Assembly (NCBI GenBank): GCA_002951815.1
Contig: CP019454.1
Coordinates: forward strand, 1 to 64,000
Source: Sulfobacillus thermotolerans
GTDB taxonomy: Bacteria > Bacillota > Sulfobacillia > Sulfobacillales > Sulfobacillaceae
Reading direction: 5' to 3'
DNA: 64,000 bases
In this document: positions 41,848 through 53,625 of the stretch, one piece after another
Layout: each line of letters starts with the position of its first letter
How positions within the stretch are numbered: position 1 is the stretch's first letter
Translations under genes and position numbers: made by a program
The notes under the pieces: model-generated
Told to the model about the DNA's origin: nothing
Databases searched by the model: none
The model's input: the letters and a program-made list of their open reading frames with translations, nothing else

Positions 41848-43110
41848 TTAGAGTTGTTCCATACCGCCCATATAAGGACGCAGCACTTCAGGAATCTGAA
41901 CATGGCCATTGGCCATTTGATAATTTTCTAAAATAGCCGCAATGGTGCGTCCCACGGCCAGAGCACTGCCATTGAGCGTATGAGCCAATTCCGTTTTTTT
42001 GCTGCCTTTAGGTCGGTACCGAATGCTGGCCCGCCGGGCTTGAAAATCGGTCATGGTGCTCACGGAAGATATCTCGACATACTTGCCGTAACTTGGTAGC
42101 CATACTTCAATATCATAGGTCAAAGCTTGTCCAAAGCCCATGTCCCCACCACAAAGCATCACCGTATGATAGGGGAGTCCAAGGTCCTCCAGCACACTCT
42201 CTGCATCACGCAACATTTCTTGCAAAGCTTGCTCGGACTTCTCAGGTTCTTCAATGCGCACCAATTCCACTTTGTCAAATTGGTGTTGACGGATAAGACC
42301 GCGCGTGTCGCGTCCGGCTGCTCCCGCCTCCGCCCGAAATGACGCCGTATAGGCGGTAAACTTTAAAGGCAACGGGGTGGAAATGATTTCATCCCGAAAT
42401 AGATTCGTCAAGGGCACCTCGGCGGTCGGAATGAGATAATAATCATGGGGCACAACATGGAACACATCGTCCACAAATTTGGGAAATTGTCCCGTGCCGA
42501 ACATAGAGGTGGCGTTAACTAAATAAGGTGTGGCCATTTCATGATACCCTCGGGCTCGTGCATGGTCCAACATAAAATTTATCAAAGCGCGACTGAGCCT
42601 GGCCCCGCCATCTGCCAATACCGTAAACCGTGCGCCACTAATTTTTCGTGCTCGCTCAAAATCTAGGATGCCCAACCGCTCACCAATATCCCAGTGCGCT
42701 TGCACCGGAAATGAAAAAGTCCGCGGTACACCAAATTTGTGGATTTCCACATTATCATCGGCCGATTCACCCTCTGGGACTTGCGGCAACGGCGTATTAG
42801 GCACTGTGAGCAAAAATTCCTGCAACTCCGCGTCAATGGGTTCAAGCGATGCTTCTAACGCTTTAATCTCGTCGCCCACCTGCCGCATTTCTAAAATAAG
42901 GTCCTGGGCATCTTCTCCGCGCTTTTTGCGTTGCGACACGGCCTCCGAGGCTTGATTGCGTTTGGCTTTCAACTGTTCGATTTGCAGTGTCACCTGACGC
43001 CGTTTTTGATCCAGTTCTTGTACGGTGTCGAGATTTACGTTCACATGTTTTTTCGCTAACAGCGCCTTCACCGTCTCCGGTTCTTGGCGTATGCGCTTAA
43101 TATCGAGCAT
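41848..43110 (-). CDS. serS: Seryl-tRNA synthetase
   Basis: 420 residues from ATG 43110, with GGAG seven bases upstream. It attaches serine to tRNA-Ser. The N-terminal long coiled-coil arm (residues 30-100, QKRRQVTLQIEQLKAKRNQA) grips the long variable arm of tRNA-Ser. The class II core has motif 2 FRAEAGAAGRDTRGLIR and motif 3 LNGSALAVGRTIAAILENYQ. It lies 133 bases after mtnA on the same strand, and two tRNA-Ser genes follow. The T-box upstream of mtnA has serine features and is the likely regulator of the whole unit. Confidence 0.97.
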   Translation of the reverse strand: MLDIKRIRQEPETVKALLAKKHVNVNLDTVQELDQKRRQVTLQIEQLKAKRNQASEAVSQRKKRGEDAQDLILEMRQVGDEIKALEASLEPIDAELQEFLLTVPNTPLPQVPEGESADDNVEIHKFGVPRTFSFPVQAHWDIGERLGILDFERARKISGARFTVLADGGARLSRALINFMLDHARARGYHEMATPYLVNATSMFGTGQFPKFVDDVFHVVPHDYYLIPTAEVPLTNLFRDEIISTPLPLKFTAYTASFRAEAGAAGRDTRGLIRQHQFDKVELVRIEEPEKSEQALQEMLRDAESVLEDLGLPYHTVMLCGGDMGFGQALTYDIEVWLPSYGKYVEISSVSTMTDFQARRASIRYRPKGSKKTELAHTLNGSALAVGRTIAAILENYQMANGHVQIPEVLRPYMGGMEQL

Positions 43111-43243
43111 CCCCTGTCTCCTGCCTTTCACTGGATACGACCATCACTGGCGTGTCGTCCGCCTTGTCGCATATGCTGCCTTTATACAAGGAGTCGACTA
43201 ATTCACTCTTTATATCACTTTGGCGCGTCTCATACTGCAGGGT

Positions 43244-44284
43244 TTAGACATTTTTGCTTATGAGACGCGGAATATTTTCGGAAAATGGTGGGGAAATAAT
43301 CCCTTTTTCAGTAATAAATGCGGCCACCAGACTCCCCGGGGTAATATCAAAAGCGGGGTTATACACGGGAAAATTTTCGGGGGCCACTTGCGCGTTTCCC
43401 ACACGGCGCACTTCGTCAGCTGCCCGAAGTTCGATAGGGATATCGGCGCCGCTTTGCGCCGCGATATCAAAAGTACTAAGGGGCGCAGCCACGTAAAAGG
43501 GAATCTGATGAAAAGCTGCCAGCACGGCTACAGTATAGGTTCCAATCTTATTTGCCGTGTCGCCATTTGTCGCAATCCGGTCAGCTCCTACAATTACGCC
43601 ATCAACCATATGTTGTGCCATGACCGTGCCTGCCATGCTATCCGTAATCAGTTGAGCCGGGATATGTTCTTGATCCAGCTCCCAAGCGGTCAATCGCGCA
43701 CCTTGCAACAAAGGACGGGTTTCATCGACCCAAACCTGCTGCAAACGTCCCGCTTGGTAAAGCGAGCGAATAACCCCTAGAGCTGTTCCGTAACCGCCCG
43801 TAGCCAAAGCTCCCGTGTTACAGTGCGTCAAAATCCGCACCGATCCGTCAAAGAGGGTCGTGCCCCATCTTCCAATTTCTTGGTTTAAGGTGATGTCTTG
43901 CGCGAGCAAGCTGTCGGCCCATTGCCGGCACGCTAAAACCGCATCTTGCGGCGCAAAAGACCGCATGCGCTCATAGGCAAGGTCCACCGCCCACGCTAAG
44001 TTCACCGCCGTCGGGCGAGCGCTTTTAAGTGCCGTCAGCGCATGCTGGACTTGAGACCAAAAATCATCCGCCCGAAGAGCTTGACGCGCAAAGAGCCACA
44101 GTCCATACGCTGCGGCAATCCCAATCGCAGGGGCGCCTCTTACCGCCAAAGAGCGGATGGCTTCAATGACGTCATTTCCATCGGTACAGGTCAAATAGGT
44201 TACTGTTTGCGGTAAAGCGCGTTGATCCAATAAGATGACTGCCGTCTCTGAGGCCTGAATTGCAGATATGGCCGGTGTATCCAT
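43244..44284 (-). CDS. mtnA: Methylthioribose-1-phosphate isomerase
   Basis: 346 residues. It converts 5-methylthioribose 1-phosphate to 5-methylthioribulose 1-phosphate in methionine salvage. The motifs RGAPAIGIAAAYG, the catalytic Cys in THCNTGALATGG, and the Asp in VGADRIATNGDTANKIGTY are present. It belongs to the eIF2B-alpha-like fold. The ATG at 44284 has AAAGGGG about six bases upstream. No other mtn gene is in the window. It sits between a serine-type T-box and serS, an odd place for a methionine-salvage gene. Confidence 0.95.
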   Translation of the reverse strand: MDTPAISAIQASETAVILLDQRALPQTVTYLTCTDGNDVIEAIRSLAVRGAPAIGIAAAYGLWLFARQALRADDFWSQVQHALTALKSARPTAVNLAWAVDLAYERMRSFAPQDAVLACRQWADSLLAQDITLNQEIGRWGTTLFDGSVRILTHCNTGALATGGYGTALGVIRSLYQAGRLQQVWVDETRPLLQGARLTAWELDQEHIPAQLITDSMAGTVMAQHMVDGVIVGADRIATNGDTANKIGTYTVAVLAAFHQIPFYVAAPLSTFDIAAQSGADIPIELRAADEVRRVGNAQVAPENFPVYNPAFDITPGSLVAAFITEKGIISPPFSENIPRLISKNV

Positions 44285-44309
44285 GGCTTGCCCCTTTTCG
44301 TCTGCACGC

Positions 44310-44545
44310 AAATAAAAACTCCTCCCACAGTCGGGGACGAGTATAACCCGCGGTGCCACCCCAATTGACGCTCTAAGCGCCCAACTCAATGCCCAATAAC
44401 GGCGAGCCCCGCCGACTCATCGCCGGAGATTCACGAGAAGTGGAATAAGACAACGGGCCTGCCGGATTACACCCAGCTCCGGCTCTCTGTAAGGCCTAAG
44501 TGCCCATATTCTTCTCGGTTTTTCACGAAAAGCCCTGTCCTACTT
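44310..44545 (-). promoter_or_regulatory. T-box riboswitch, probably tRNA-Ser specific (specifier UCC)
   Basis: On the minus strand: stem I base CGAGAAG/CTTCTCG, AGAGAG bulge with the GCCGGA...TCCGGC distal stem, the T-box core GGGTGGCACCGCGG (about 44361-44348) and a terminator (ACTCGTCCCC / GGGAGGAGT, then TTTTT at about 44344-44314). In the specifier loop the triplet before the conserved A and the lower stem is TCC (44444-44442), a serine codon. The variable T-box base is C, which pairs with discriminator G; tRNA-Ser has G, tRNA-Met has A. Uncharged tRNA would favour the antiterminator and switch the operon on. Confidence 0.9.
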
Positions 44546-44555
44546 AACCAGTTTG

Positions 44556-44584
44556 ATTTTGCCTTACTGCATATCGGATGTCAA
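44556..44584 (-). promoter_or_regulatory. Promoter of the T-box leader
   Basis: TTGACA (44584-44579) and CAAAAT (44561-44556) with 17 bases between, just upstream of the riboswitch. Confidence 0.6.
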
Positions 44585-44608
44585 CTCAAGGGGAGGGCTT
44601 TTAATGCG

Positions 44609-44648
44609 AAGAGCACAACGCCCCCCAAAGTGAGGCCGTTGTGCTCTT
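44609..44648. terminator. Hairpin after pdxT
   Basis: A 12-bp stem (AAGAGCACAACG and CGTTGTGCTCTT) with a 16-base loop, nine bases after the pdxT stop codon. There is no long T run. It probably ends the pdxST transcript and isolates it from the T-box promoter. Confidence 0.6.
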
Positions 44649-44656
44649 GGTCTGGT

Positions 44657-45241
44657 TTAAACGGTTTGTGTTTTTCGTACCTTGTCGACGAAATACTGGT
44701 GGATACGCACGTCATGACTCATTTCAGGGTGAAAGGCCGAGACTAAAAGTGAACCTTGTTCAGCCATGACAACCTGTCCATCATATTCGGCCAAGGGGAC
44801 CACGTCCGCTGACATCGCTAGGATTTTTGGCGCCCGTATGAAGACCGCCGGAAAGTCAGGTTGCCCTAAAAAGGGAATAGTAATCGGGGCTTCGAATGAC
44901 GCCAATTGGCGGCCATACGCATTGCGTCCGGCTGTGATATCCATAAGCCCTAACCGAGCAGGAGAAGGCCCAACCACGTCTTTGGCCAATAAGATAAGGC
45001 CGGCACACGTGCCGTAGACCGGAAAGTGGTCGTTTACCACGCGTGAACGAATGGCGTCAATCAGTCCTCCTTCTTGCATCAACATTCCGATGGTCGTGCT
45101 TTCCCCGCCTGGAATAATAAGGCCATCAACGCTGTCAAAGTCTTTGACCGTGCGCACCTCGGCGGGTTCAGCACCAACCGCGATCAAATGATTTTTGTGC
45201 TCACGCACATCGCCTTGAATGGCCAGCACACCAATGCGCAT
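44657..45241 (-). CDS. pdxT: Pyridoxal 5'-phosphate synthase, glutaminase subunit PdxT
   Basis: 194 residues, class I glutamine amidotransferase. It hydrolyses glutamine and channels ammonia to PdxS. GGESTTIGML (near residues 46-55), the nucleophile Cys in YGTCAGLILL (near 79) and the His-Glu of FHPEMSHD (near 170) form the catalytic set. The ATG directly follows the pdxS TAA, so the subunits are co-translated. Confidence 0.97.
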   Translation of the reverse strand: MRIGVLAIQGDVREHKNHLIAVGAEPAEVRTVKDFDSVDGLIIPGGESTTIGMLMQEGGLIDAIRSRVVNDHFPVYGTCAGLILLAKDVVGPSPARLGLMDITAGRNAYGRQLASFEAPITIPFLGQPDFPAVFIRAPKILAMSADVVPLAEYDGQVVMAEQGSLLVSAFHPEMSHDVRIHQYFVDKVRKTQTV

Positions 45242-46132
45242 TTAAATCCCCCGGTCCTGCATGCGGTCAGCAGGCGTTAAGGTTGCCATTTCCAGTCCCG
45301 GCATCCCATCGCCAATCCCTTCCGACACTTCCGCAATGATTTTAGGATCATTAAAGTGCAAGGTTGCGCGGACAATCGCACGGGCCATGGCTTCAGGATT
45401 TTGAGACTTGAAAATGCCTGACCCTACAAAGATGCCGTCAGCACCCAATTGCATCATCAATGCCGCATCGGAGGGACTGGCAATGCCTCCTGCGCTGAAG
45501 TTGACGACGGGTAGGCGTCCGAGCTCTTTGACCTTGCGCACCAAGTCAATTGGAGCCCTGAGCTCTTTCGCCAAATCCGGCAATTCTCCATCGGGCGTGG
45601 CAACCAAACGACGAATCTCGGCATTGACGGCACGGAGATGGCGCACCGCTTCGACAACGTTGCCAGTACCCGGCTCACCTTTGGTCCGCAACATCGCAGC
45701 CCCTTCGGCGATACGGCGCAGGGCTTCGCCTAAGTCGCGCGCTCCACAGACAAACGGTACTTGGAATCCCCATTTATCAATGTGGTATTGCGGATCAGCG
45801 GGGGTAAGCACTTCGCTCTCATCAATATAATCGACCTCTAGAGCCTCAAGTACTTGAGCTTCCACAAAATGGCCAATGCGCACTTTGGCCATAACCGGAA
45901 TGGAAACCGCTTGCTGAATGCTTTTAACAATACGGGGGTCTGCCATGCGGGCGACTCCACCTGCCGCACGGATATCGGCAGGCACGCGTTCAAGCGCCAT
46001 GACCGCGACAGCTCCAGCTTTTTCCGCAATAACGGCTTGCTCGGGAGTGGTCACATCCATAATCACGCCGCCTTTAAGCATTTCCGCGAGTCCAGCCTTC
46101 ACATTAAAAGTCCCAACCTGCTTTTCGTTCAT
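45242..46132 (-). CDS. pdxS: Pyridoxal 5'-phosphate synthase, synthase subunit PdxS
   Basis: 296 residues, a (beta/alpha)8 barrel. It makes PLP from ribose 5-phosphate, glyceraldehyde 3-phosphate and ammonia. The catalytic lysines lie in [10 protein letters not shown]-following [14 protein letters not shown] and in [15 protein letters not shown], and the phosphate loop is [17 protein letters not shown]. It follows gyrA in the same direction, as in many Firmicutes (pdxS-pdxT-serS), and is joined to pdxT without a gap. Confidence 0.98.
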   Translation of the reverse strand: MNEKQVGTFNVKAGLAEMLKGGVIMDVTTPEQAVIAEKAGAVAVMALERVPADIRAAGGVARMADPRIVKSIQQAVSIPVMAKVRIGHFVEAQVLEALEVDYIDESEVLTPADPQYHIDKWGFQVPFVCGARDLGEALRRIAEGAAMLRTKGEPGTGNVVEAVRHLRAVNAEIRRLVATPDGELPDLAKELRAPIDLVRKVKELGRLPVVNFSAGGIASPSDAALMMQLGADGIFVGSGIFKSQNPEAMARAIVRATLHFNDPKIIAEVSEGIGDGMPGLEMATLTPADRMQDRGI

Positions 46133-46197
46133 TTGTCTTGTTATCCTCCCTTACAGGTATGCGATCCCTCTTTAATGGCTGGATCGTTACTGCTAGT

Positions 46198-48651
46198 TTA
46201 CCGACTTTCGTCGTTATCGTCACTCTCTTCATCGGCACCAACACGGGTAAAAGCGGCAACGGTTTGGCCGGGCTCAAGGCGCATAACCATCACCCCGCGG
46301 GCATCACGGCCTTGCTTGGACACATTTTCCACATTCATACGAATCAGGGTACCATCGCTGGAAATGACCATGCACTGCTCGTGACCTTCCACGGGGACAA
46401 TGCCAACCAGATTACCCGTTTTGGCGGTCACACGAATCCCCCAGATACCTTGTCCATTGCGCCCGGTGACGCGGAATTGATCGGTATCTGTGCGCTTGCC
46501 AAAGCCCTTTTCTGTCAAGAGGAGCAATTCGCCCATGTCGCTGACGGTGGCCAAGGATACGACTTTGTCGCCTCCGATTAGGCGGATGCCTTTAACGCCA
46601 TGCGCAGACCGACCCATGGCGCGCACTTCGGATTCAGGGAACCGAATGATTTTGCCAAAGGCCGTAGCCATCAGGACATCACTGTGGCCCGTGGTTTGCT
46701 CAACCCCGATCAGTTCGTCATCCTCATCCAAATGGATGGCGATGACACCACCGCCACGCCACGTGGAATAATCGGCTAACGCTGTGCGCTTGACCACTCC
46801 TTGCTTTGTGGCAAAGACCCAATACGTATCTTCAGGAACATCTTGTGGTAGTGTTTGCACCGCCGCGATCCGCTCATCTGTTTCCAACGCCACCAAGTTG
46901 GCCACGGAAATTCCTTTGGCTTGCCTTCCCGCCTCGGGGATTTCGTGAACCTTTACGCGATAAATACGCCCTTTGTTGGTGAAAAAGCAGAGATAGGCAT
47001 GGGTTGAAGCAATAAACAAATGGTTGATGAAGTCATCTTCGCGCACGGTACTGCCCATGACGCCACGCCCACCGCGTTTTTGAGACCGGTACACAGAGGT
47101 TTGTGACCGCTTGATATAGCCGCGGTGGGTTAGCGTAATGACCATATCTTCTTCGGGAATCAGATCCTCATCACTCATGGTTTTGGCAGCTGCCCCAATT
47201 TTAGTGCGGCGTTCATCGCCATATTTTTCCTTAATCTCAAGAAGATCATCTTTAATAATTTGATAGACGAGCCGTTCGTCCGCTAAAATCTCACGCAGAT
47301 GCGCAATCAGTTCTTGGATTTGGCGGTATTCTTCTTCAATTTTTTCGCGTTCGAGTTGCGTTAAGCGTTGCAAGCGCATTTCCAAGATGGCATTGGCTTG
47401 CAGCTCGCTTAAGCCAAAACGCGTCATGAGTCCCGTGCGCGCGGCATCCACGCTGGCAGCAGCGCGAATCAAGGCGATAACCTCGTCTAAGAACTGCAGA
47501 GCAATGCGCAAGCCTTCGAGAATATGGGCTCGGGCTTCGGCTTTTCGCAAGTCAAACTGTGTCCGGCGAACAATAATCTCCCGCCGGTGTTGCACAAAAT
47601 AATGCAAAATTTCCTTGAGCGATAAGACCTGGGGACGGTTGTCCACCAGGGCGAGCAAAATCATGCCAAACGTTTGCTGTAAAGGTGTATATTTGTACAA
47701 TTTGTTGAGAATGACCTTCGGCACGCCATCACGCTTGATTTCGATCACAATGCGAACGCCATGGCGGTCAGACTCGTCGCGTAAGTCCGCAATCCCCTCA
47801 ATCTTATGTTCGTGGACCAAGTCCGCAATTTTTTCGAGAAGACGTGCTTTATTGACCTGATAGGGAATTTCGGAAATCACAATCCGGGTGCGTCCTTGTT
47901 CAGGTTCCTCCACTGCCGCAATCCCGCGCATGACAATAATGCCGCGGCCCGTTGCATAGGCTTGGTGAATCCCTTCACGGCCCATAATCATCCCGCCCGT
48001 GGGAAAATCGGGACCAGGAACCAATTTCAATAAATCTTCCAAACTGGCTTCTGGGTGATCGATGATATAGACTGCCGCATCCGCCACTTCGGATAAATTA
48101 TGGGGCGGAATATTTGTAGCCATCCCCACCGCAATCCCAGCAGACCCGTTAATGAGCAAATTGGGAATGCGTGCGGGCAATACTAGGGGTTCTTGGGTTG
48201 TTTCGTCAAAGTTGGGTGTAAAATCGACTGTTTCTTTGTCAATGTCGACTAACATTTCCATCGCAATCTGCGATAAACGCACCTCTGTGTAACGCATGGC
48301 GGCAGGAGAATCTCCATCCATGGATCCAAAGTTGCCGTGTCCATCGACCAGCGGATACCGTATAGAAAAATCCTGAGCCATCCGCACCATGGCATCATAC
48401 ACCGCCACGTCGCCATGCGGGTGATACCGTCCTAGCACTTCTCCTACAATACGGGCCGATTTTTTGTAGGGATGATTGGGGGTATTGCTGAGCTCATTCA
48501 TCGCATACAGAATCCGACGATGTACGGGCTTAAGCCCGTCGCGCACATCCGGCAATGCCCGGCTGACAATGACGCTCATGGCATAGTCAATGTACGACTT
48601 CTTCATCTCATCTTGGATATCAATGGGCAACACATGCCCGATTTCAGCCAT
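46198..48651 (-). CDS. gyrA: DNA gyrase subunit A
   Basis: 817 residues. It cuts and rejoins DNA, with GyrB supplying ATP-driven strand passage. The catalytic Tyr is in [10 protein letters not shown] (about residue 122). The quinolone region reads [13 protein letters not shown]: Val stands where many species have Ser at the position equal to Ser83 of E. coli, while the Asp is kept. Six C-terminal beta-propeller blades, including the GyrA box-like segment [10 protein letters not shown], wrap DNA. The tail is acidic (ESDDNDES). It follows gyrB by 16 bases. Confidence 0.98.
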   Translation of the reverse strand: MAEIGHVLPIDIQDEMKKSYIDYAMSVIVSRALPDVRDGLKPVHRRILYAMNELSNTPNHPYKKSARIVGEVLGRYHPHGDVAVYDAMVRMAQDFSIRYPLVDGHGNFGSMDGDSPAAMRYTEVRLSQIAMEMLVDIDKETVDFTPNFDETTQEPLVLPARIPNLLINGSAGIAVGMATNIPPHNLSEVADAAVYIIDHPEASLEDLLKLVPGPDFPTGGMIMGREGIHQAYATGRGIIVMRGIAAVEEPEQGRTRIVISEIPYQVNKARLLEKIADLVHEHKIEGIADLRDESDRHGVRIVIEIKRDGVPKVILNKLYKYTPLQQTFGMILLALVDNRPQVLSLKEILHYFVQHRREIIVRRTQFDLRKAEARAHILEGLRIALQFLDEVIALIRAAASVDAARTGLMTRFGLSELQANAILEMRLQRLTQLEREKIEEEYRQIQELIAHLREILADERLVYQIIKDDLLEIKEKYGDERRTKIGAAAKTMSDEDLIPEEDMVITLTHRGYIKRSQTSVYRSQKRGGRGVMGSTVREDDFINHLFIASTHAYLCFFTNKGRIYRVKVHEIPEAGRQAKGISVANLVALETDERIAAVQTLPQDVPEDTYWVFATKQGVVKRTALADYSTWRGGGVIAIHLDEDDELIGVEQTTGHSDVLMATAFGKIIRFPESEVRAMGRSAHGVKGIRLIGGDKVVSLATVSDMGELLLLTEKGFGKRTDTDQFRVTGRNGQGIWGIRVTAKTGNLVGIVPVEGHEQCMVISSDGTLIRMNVENVSKQGRDARGVMVMRLEPGQTVAAFTRVGADEESDDNDESR

Positions 48652-48667
48652 TTATCGTTTCCTCACT

Positions 48668-50629
<1,962 letters not shown>

Positions 50630-50905
50630 CTATATTTCAGTATACCACATAGCTAAAGAGCCTTCGGACGCTATCTTACCGGCTCGTTTGTAGAGCGTGG
50701 CGGCCGAGATACTGGACATAACAAGGCCGGAATCTGTCAAGATCATGGTTTTTGCGTCAGCGAGGTCGCCTTGCAAGGCGCCAATGCTATTAAGGCGGTG
50801 GACCATCTGTCGTACCTCAGGGGAATGGTCCATAAGGTTTTTATTGAGGATGGCAACAATGCGGCCGGTGTCGATCATGGTGTCATGGCCGATATGCAAG
50901 TACAT
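50630..50905 (-). CDS. remB: RemB/YaaB-like DUF370 regulator
   Basis: 91 residues. MYLHIGHDTMIDTGRIVAILN at the start and the AKTMILTDSGLVMSSISAAT core match the DUF370 family, which includes the matrix regulators RemA and RemB. The place between recF and gyrB is that of yaaB in Bacillus. RemA-type proteins form DNA-wrapping oligomers. AGGAG is six bases before the ATG. The function of RemB itself is poorly defined. Confidence 0.9.
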   Translation of the reverse strand: MYLHIGHDTMIDTGRIVAILNKNLMDHSPEVRQMVHRLNSIGALQGDLADAKTMILTDSGLVMSSISAATLYKRAGKIASEGSLAMWYTEI

Positions 50906-50920
50906 GGCATGGTCTCCTCC

Positions 50921-51463
50921 TCATGATTTTTTGGTCGTGATGAGCGCAGTTTCGCACACACTGCAATATTCATAGGGTTTTAACACGGGGCTGCCGCAGT
51001 GTGGGCATAAGTGGTAGTTGTCTTGGAGCCATTTGGCGACAGCTTCATGATAATTGTGCTTCACATGGTCTAATAATACTCCCAGGTCTTGGGTTTTGGG
51101 CCGCAGTTTTCCGAACCGGTACGTACGTTCGCCGATTAAGATGTGGGGTTGCGCGGTGCGGAAAGCCCGTAGGTTCACGCGTGTGTGGATATCGGTCACG
51201 AAGTCTGTGTGGAGTTCTTGGTTAATTTTGGTAATGAGATCGGGAATGAAATATTGTAGCTGTTGGGCCCATGACGAAGAGGTTACAGCGATGGTCAGGA
51301 TCTTGGGTTTATAGCCTAAGATCCGTGTGCGATTGGCAATGGTGTCGCCTGCGACGGAGCGCCAACTGCTCTCTAGAATCCATAAAGATTTGGCGGGTTG
51401 CCACGCATAGCGTTCCACCAATCGGTCGAGTACCTCGCGTAGTTCCTCACTGTTTGTATCCAT
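50921..51463 (-). CDS. DUF721/DciA-like protein with C-terminal zinc ribbon
   Basis: 180 residues. The DUF721 core covers residues 1-90 (WRSVAGDTIANRTRILGYKP, LTIAVTSSSWAQQLQYF). In many bacteria this fold is DciA, a loader of the replicative helicase. The last 35 residues carry CPHCGSPVLKPYEYCSVC, a four-Cys zinc ribbon. Its ATG overlaps the recF stop (TAATG), so it belongs to the dnaN-recF unit, which fits a replication role. Firmicutes normally use DnaI-type loaders, so loader function is an inference. Confidence 0.85.
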   Translation of the reverse strand: MDTNSEELREVLDRLVERYAWQPAKSLWILESSWRSVAGDTIANRTRILGYKPKILTIAVTSSSWAQQLQYFIPDLITKINQELHTDFVTDIHTRVNLRAFRTAQPHILIGERTYRFGKLRPKTQDLGVLLDHVKHNYHEAVAKWLQDNYHLCPHCGSPVLKPYEYCSVCETALITTKKS

Positions 51464-52515
51464 TAGGCTTGCCTCGAAAATTGGCCGTCCTCTACCGTGT
51501 AGACCTGCGGATGGAGGTGGTCAAAATTGCGTGCTTCGGTATCTGTGACAATCGTTTGGGGATGATTGGTCGCAATGAATGCGAGCAGACTAGAGCGTTT
51601 AATCGGATCGAGCTCTGATAAGACATCATCAAGTAAAACGATTGGCATAATTCCCGTCTCCTTTTCGAGGACGTGGTAGCTGGCTAGTTTGAGGCTTAAG
51701 GCGAGGGCCCGGTGTTGGCCTTGAGACGCATAAGGAGATGCGGCCACACCATTGATCTGAAATAGCAGGTCGTCGCGGTGCGGACCAACCAACGTCATTT
51801 GCCTTCGTTTCTCTTCGGTGCTGCGCTCATCCATTAAGGTTTTGTACTCCTCGAGGGTTTCAATCTTTCTCGAGCTTCCGCCCTCTTTGAGCATACATTG
51901 CATAGAGAGTCCTGTCAGTTGGGTAAAGATTTCTTGAGCCCTGGGCACTATATTTTGCACCATTTCACGCCTGCGGATCCACAGGTAAAGACCGGATTCG
52001 ACGAGGACGTGGCTAAAGTCCGGTAATGTCGGCCAAAGACGTGAATCTTTTAATATGCGGTTTCTGGCTAATAAGGCGTGTTGATATTGGCGGTATAAGC
52101 GGAGGTAGCGCGTGTCTACGGTCGCTAAGGTCCAGTCGAGAAAACGGCGTCGACCGCTTGGCGACCCTTTGGAGAGTTGGACATCATCAGGGGAAAAAAG
52201 GACGACGGGCCAGATTTGCCCCGTGTGTTTTTTTCTCACGGGCTGGCGTCCGATAAAGTGAGTGATTGTCAAAGGGTCGGTGTGCTCTTTCCGAATTTTG
52301 GCGGTCAGGCTCGTAAAGGGTTGGTTCCAGCCAATGAGGTCTTGGTCTGAAGTACCCCGGAATGATGTGCCCGTTAATGTGACATACAAAGCTTCTAGGG
52401 CGTTGGTCTTGCCTTGGCCATTGTTTCCGACAATTAGAGTCAATTGCGGGGAAAAGTGTAATGTGGTGTCCGTGATGTTGCGAAACCCTTTGATGTCCAA
52501 CGTGTCTAGTGTCAT
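51463..52515 (-). CDS. recF: DNA recombination and repair protein RecF
   Basis: 350 residues, SMC-like ATPase that helps load RecA at gaps. Walker A GNNGQGKTN is at residues 30-38, the signature-like region at VLFSPDDVQLSKGSPSGRRR, and Walker B at IVLLDDVLSELD with QTIVTDTE after it. The ATG follows the dnaN stop codon directly. Confidence 0.97.
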   Translation of the reverse strand: MTLDTLDIKGFRNITDTTLHFSPQLTLIVGNNGQGKTNALEALYVTLTGTSFRGTSDQDLIGWNQPFTSLTAKIRKEHTDPLTITHFIGRQPVRKKHTGQIWPVVLFSPDDVQLSKGSPSGRRRFLDWTLATVDTRYLRLYRQYQHALLARNRILKDSRLWPTLPDFSHVLVESGLYLWIRRREMVQNIVPRAQEIFTQLTGLSMQCMLKEGGSSRKIETLEEYKTLMDERSTEEKRRQMTLVGPHRDDLLFQINGVAASPYASQGQHRALALSLKLASYHVLEKETGIMPIVLLDDVLSELDPIKRSSLLAFIATNHPQTIVTDTEARNFDHLHPQVYTVEDGQFSRQA

Positions 52516-53625
52516 TTAAATCATCTGCCGCAAGGGAAGTAAGACGTGAAAGTATTGAGCGCCTTCGGCATCCATGATTTTGGCCGGAGATTGAATGCCG
52601 GAAAATTGTAAGAGTGCTTCGTCGCCCTCGAGCGCTTTAAGGGCATCTAGAATATACGTGGGATTGAATAAGATGTCCAAGGCCTGGCCATGGGTTTGCG
52701 CTTCTACAGTCTCTTGAGCTTGGCCAATATCGGCTGTTTGGGTTGAGAGATCGATCGTCCCGTCTTCTAGATGCACAGCAACTGGCGTGGAATGATCCTT
52801 GGCGGCTAAGAGGTTGACACGCTCTAAGGAACCGCGGAGATCCGCAATAGATACCCGACATTCAGCAATAAATTCCTGGGGGATGACGCGGTCATAGTCA
52901 GGAAATTGGCCTTCGAGCAGCCGCGTGGTAAAAGTGGTGCCTGGGGCGGTGAGTTCAACGAGTCCGGTTCCCAAGGTGAGGGTGACGGGATTGTTTTGGT
53001 TTAGACGCGCGCCTTCGCTGAAGAACTTGTGCGGGAGGACAACCTCTTTTTGGGGACCGCGGTAGTCAGGAATGGGAAGCCAGCTATGGGATAGACGAGT
53101 ACCGTCGGTGGAGACGAAGACGAGGCGGCCGGTTCCGAGTTTTACATAGACGCCTTTAAGAATGGGGCGGCTATCTTCTCGGGATACAGCAAAGAGGAGT
53201 TGCCGGCTCAGCGTTCCGAGCGTCCCGGTCGGTAACTCAAGGCGTGCTTGGGTATCTTCGAGCATGGGAAAAGTTGGTAACAGTTCTTGGCCATAGCCGT
53301 TGATGATGGCTTTGTTGCGCCCATAGCGAATAGTGCTGCGTCCGGTATTGGGATCTGAGGTTAAGTCGAAGGTCGCGGTGGGGAGGCGTTGAATGAGTTC
53401 GGTTAACGTGGATCCCGGTAGAACGACAGAACCTGGCTCTTGAACGTCGCAGGGAATTTCTGCGGCGATGTGACTGGAAAGGTCGGTTGCTGACAGCAAA
53501 AGACGACCATTTTCGGCTTGGAGTTGGATGCCTGCGAGAACAGCCATGGTGTTTTGAGGTTGAATAACGCGACCGACTTGTTGAAGAGCGCGAGTCGTAA
53601 GGTCTTGGGCAGCGCTAAAGTGCAT
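52516..53625 (-). CDS. dnaN: DNA polymerase III beta subunit (sliding clamp)
   Basis: 369 residues with three clamp domains. MHFSAAQDLTTRALQQVGRV, then the middle domain around LLFAVSREDSRPILKGVYV, and the C-terminal FNPTYILDALKAL and the final LLPLRQMI typical of DnaN. It encircles DNA and tethers polymerase. GGGAGGAG lies upstream. The S4-domain gene yaaA, usual between dnaN and recF, is missing. Confidence 0.98.
   Translation of the reverse strand: MHFSAAQDLTTRALQQVGRVIQPQNTMAVLAGIQLQAENGRLLLSATDLSSHIAAEIPCDVQEPGSVVLPGSTLTELIQRLPTATFDLTSDPNTGRSTIRYGRNKAIINGYGQELLPTFPMLEDTQARLELPTGTLGTLSRQLLFAVSREDSRPILKGVYVKLGTGRLVFVSTDGTRLSHSWLPIPDYRGPQKEVVLPHKFFSEGARLNQNNPVTLTLGTGLVELTAPGTTFTTRLLEGQFPDYDRVIPQEFIAECRVSIADLRGSLERVNLLAAKDHSTPVAVHLEDGTIDLSTQTADIGQAQETVEAQTHGQALDILFNPTYILDALKALEGDEALLQFSGIQSPAKIMDAEGAQYFHVLLPLRQMI

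Noticed and set aside
44310-44545. Methionine-specific riboswitch (SAM or Met T-box) for mtnA
   Set aside because: No SAM riboswitch core is seen, the T-box core is clear, its variable base is C and the specifier reads UCC, which fits serine.
46138-46581. 147-codon plus-strand frame
   Set aside because: Antisense to the gyrA C-terminal propeller, no motifs.
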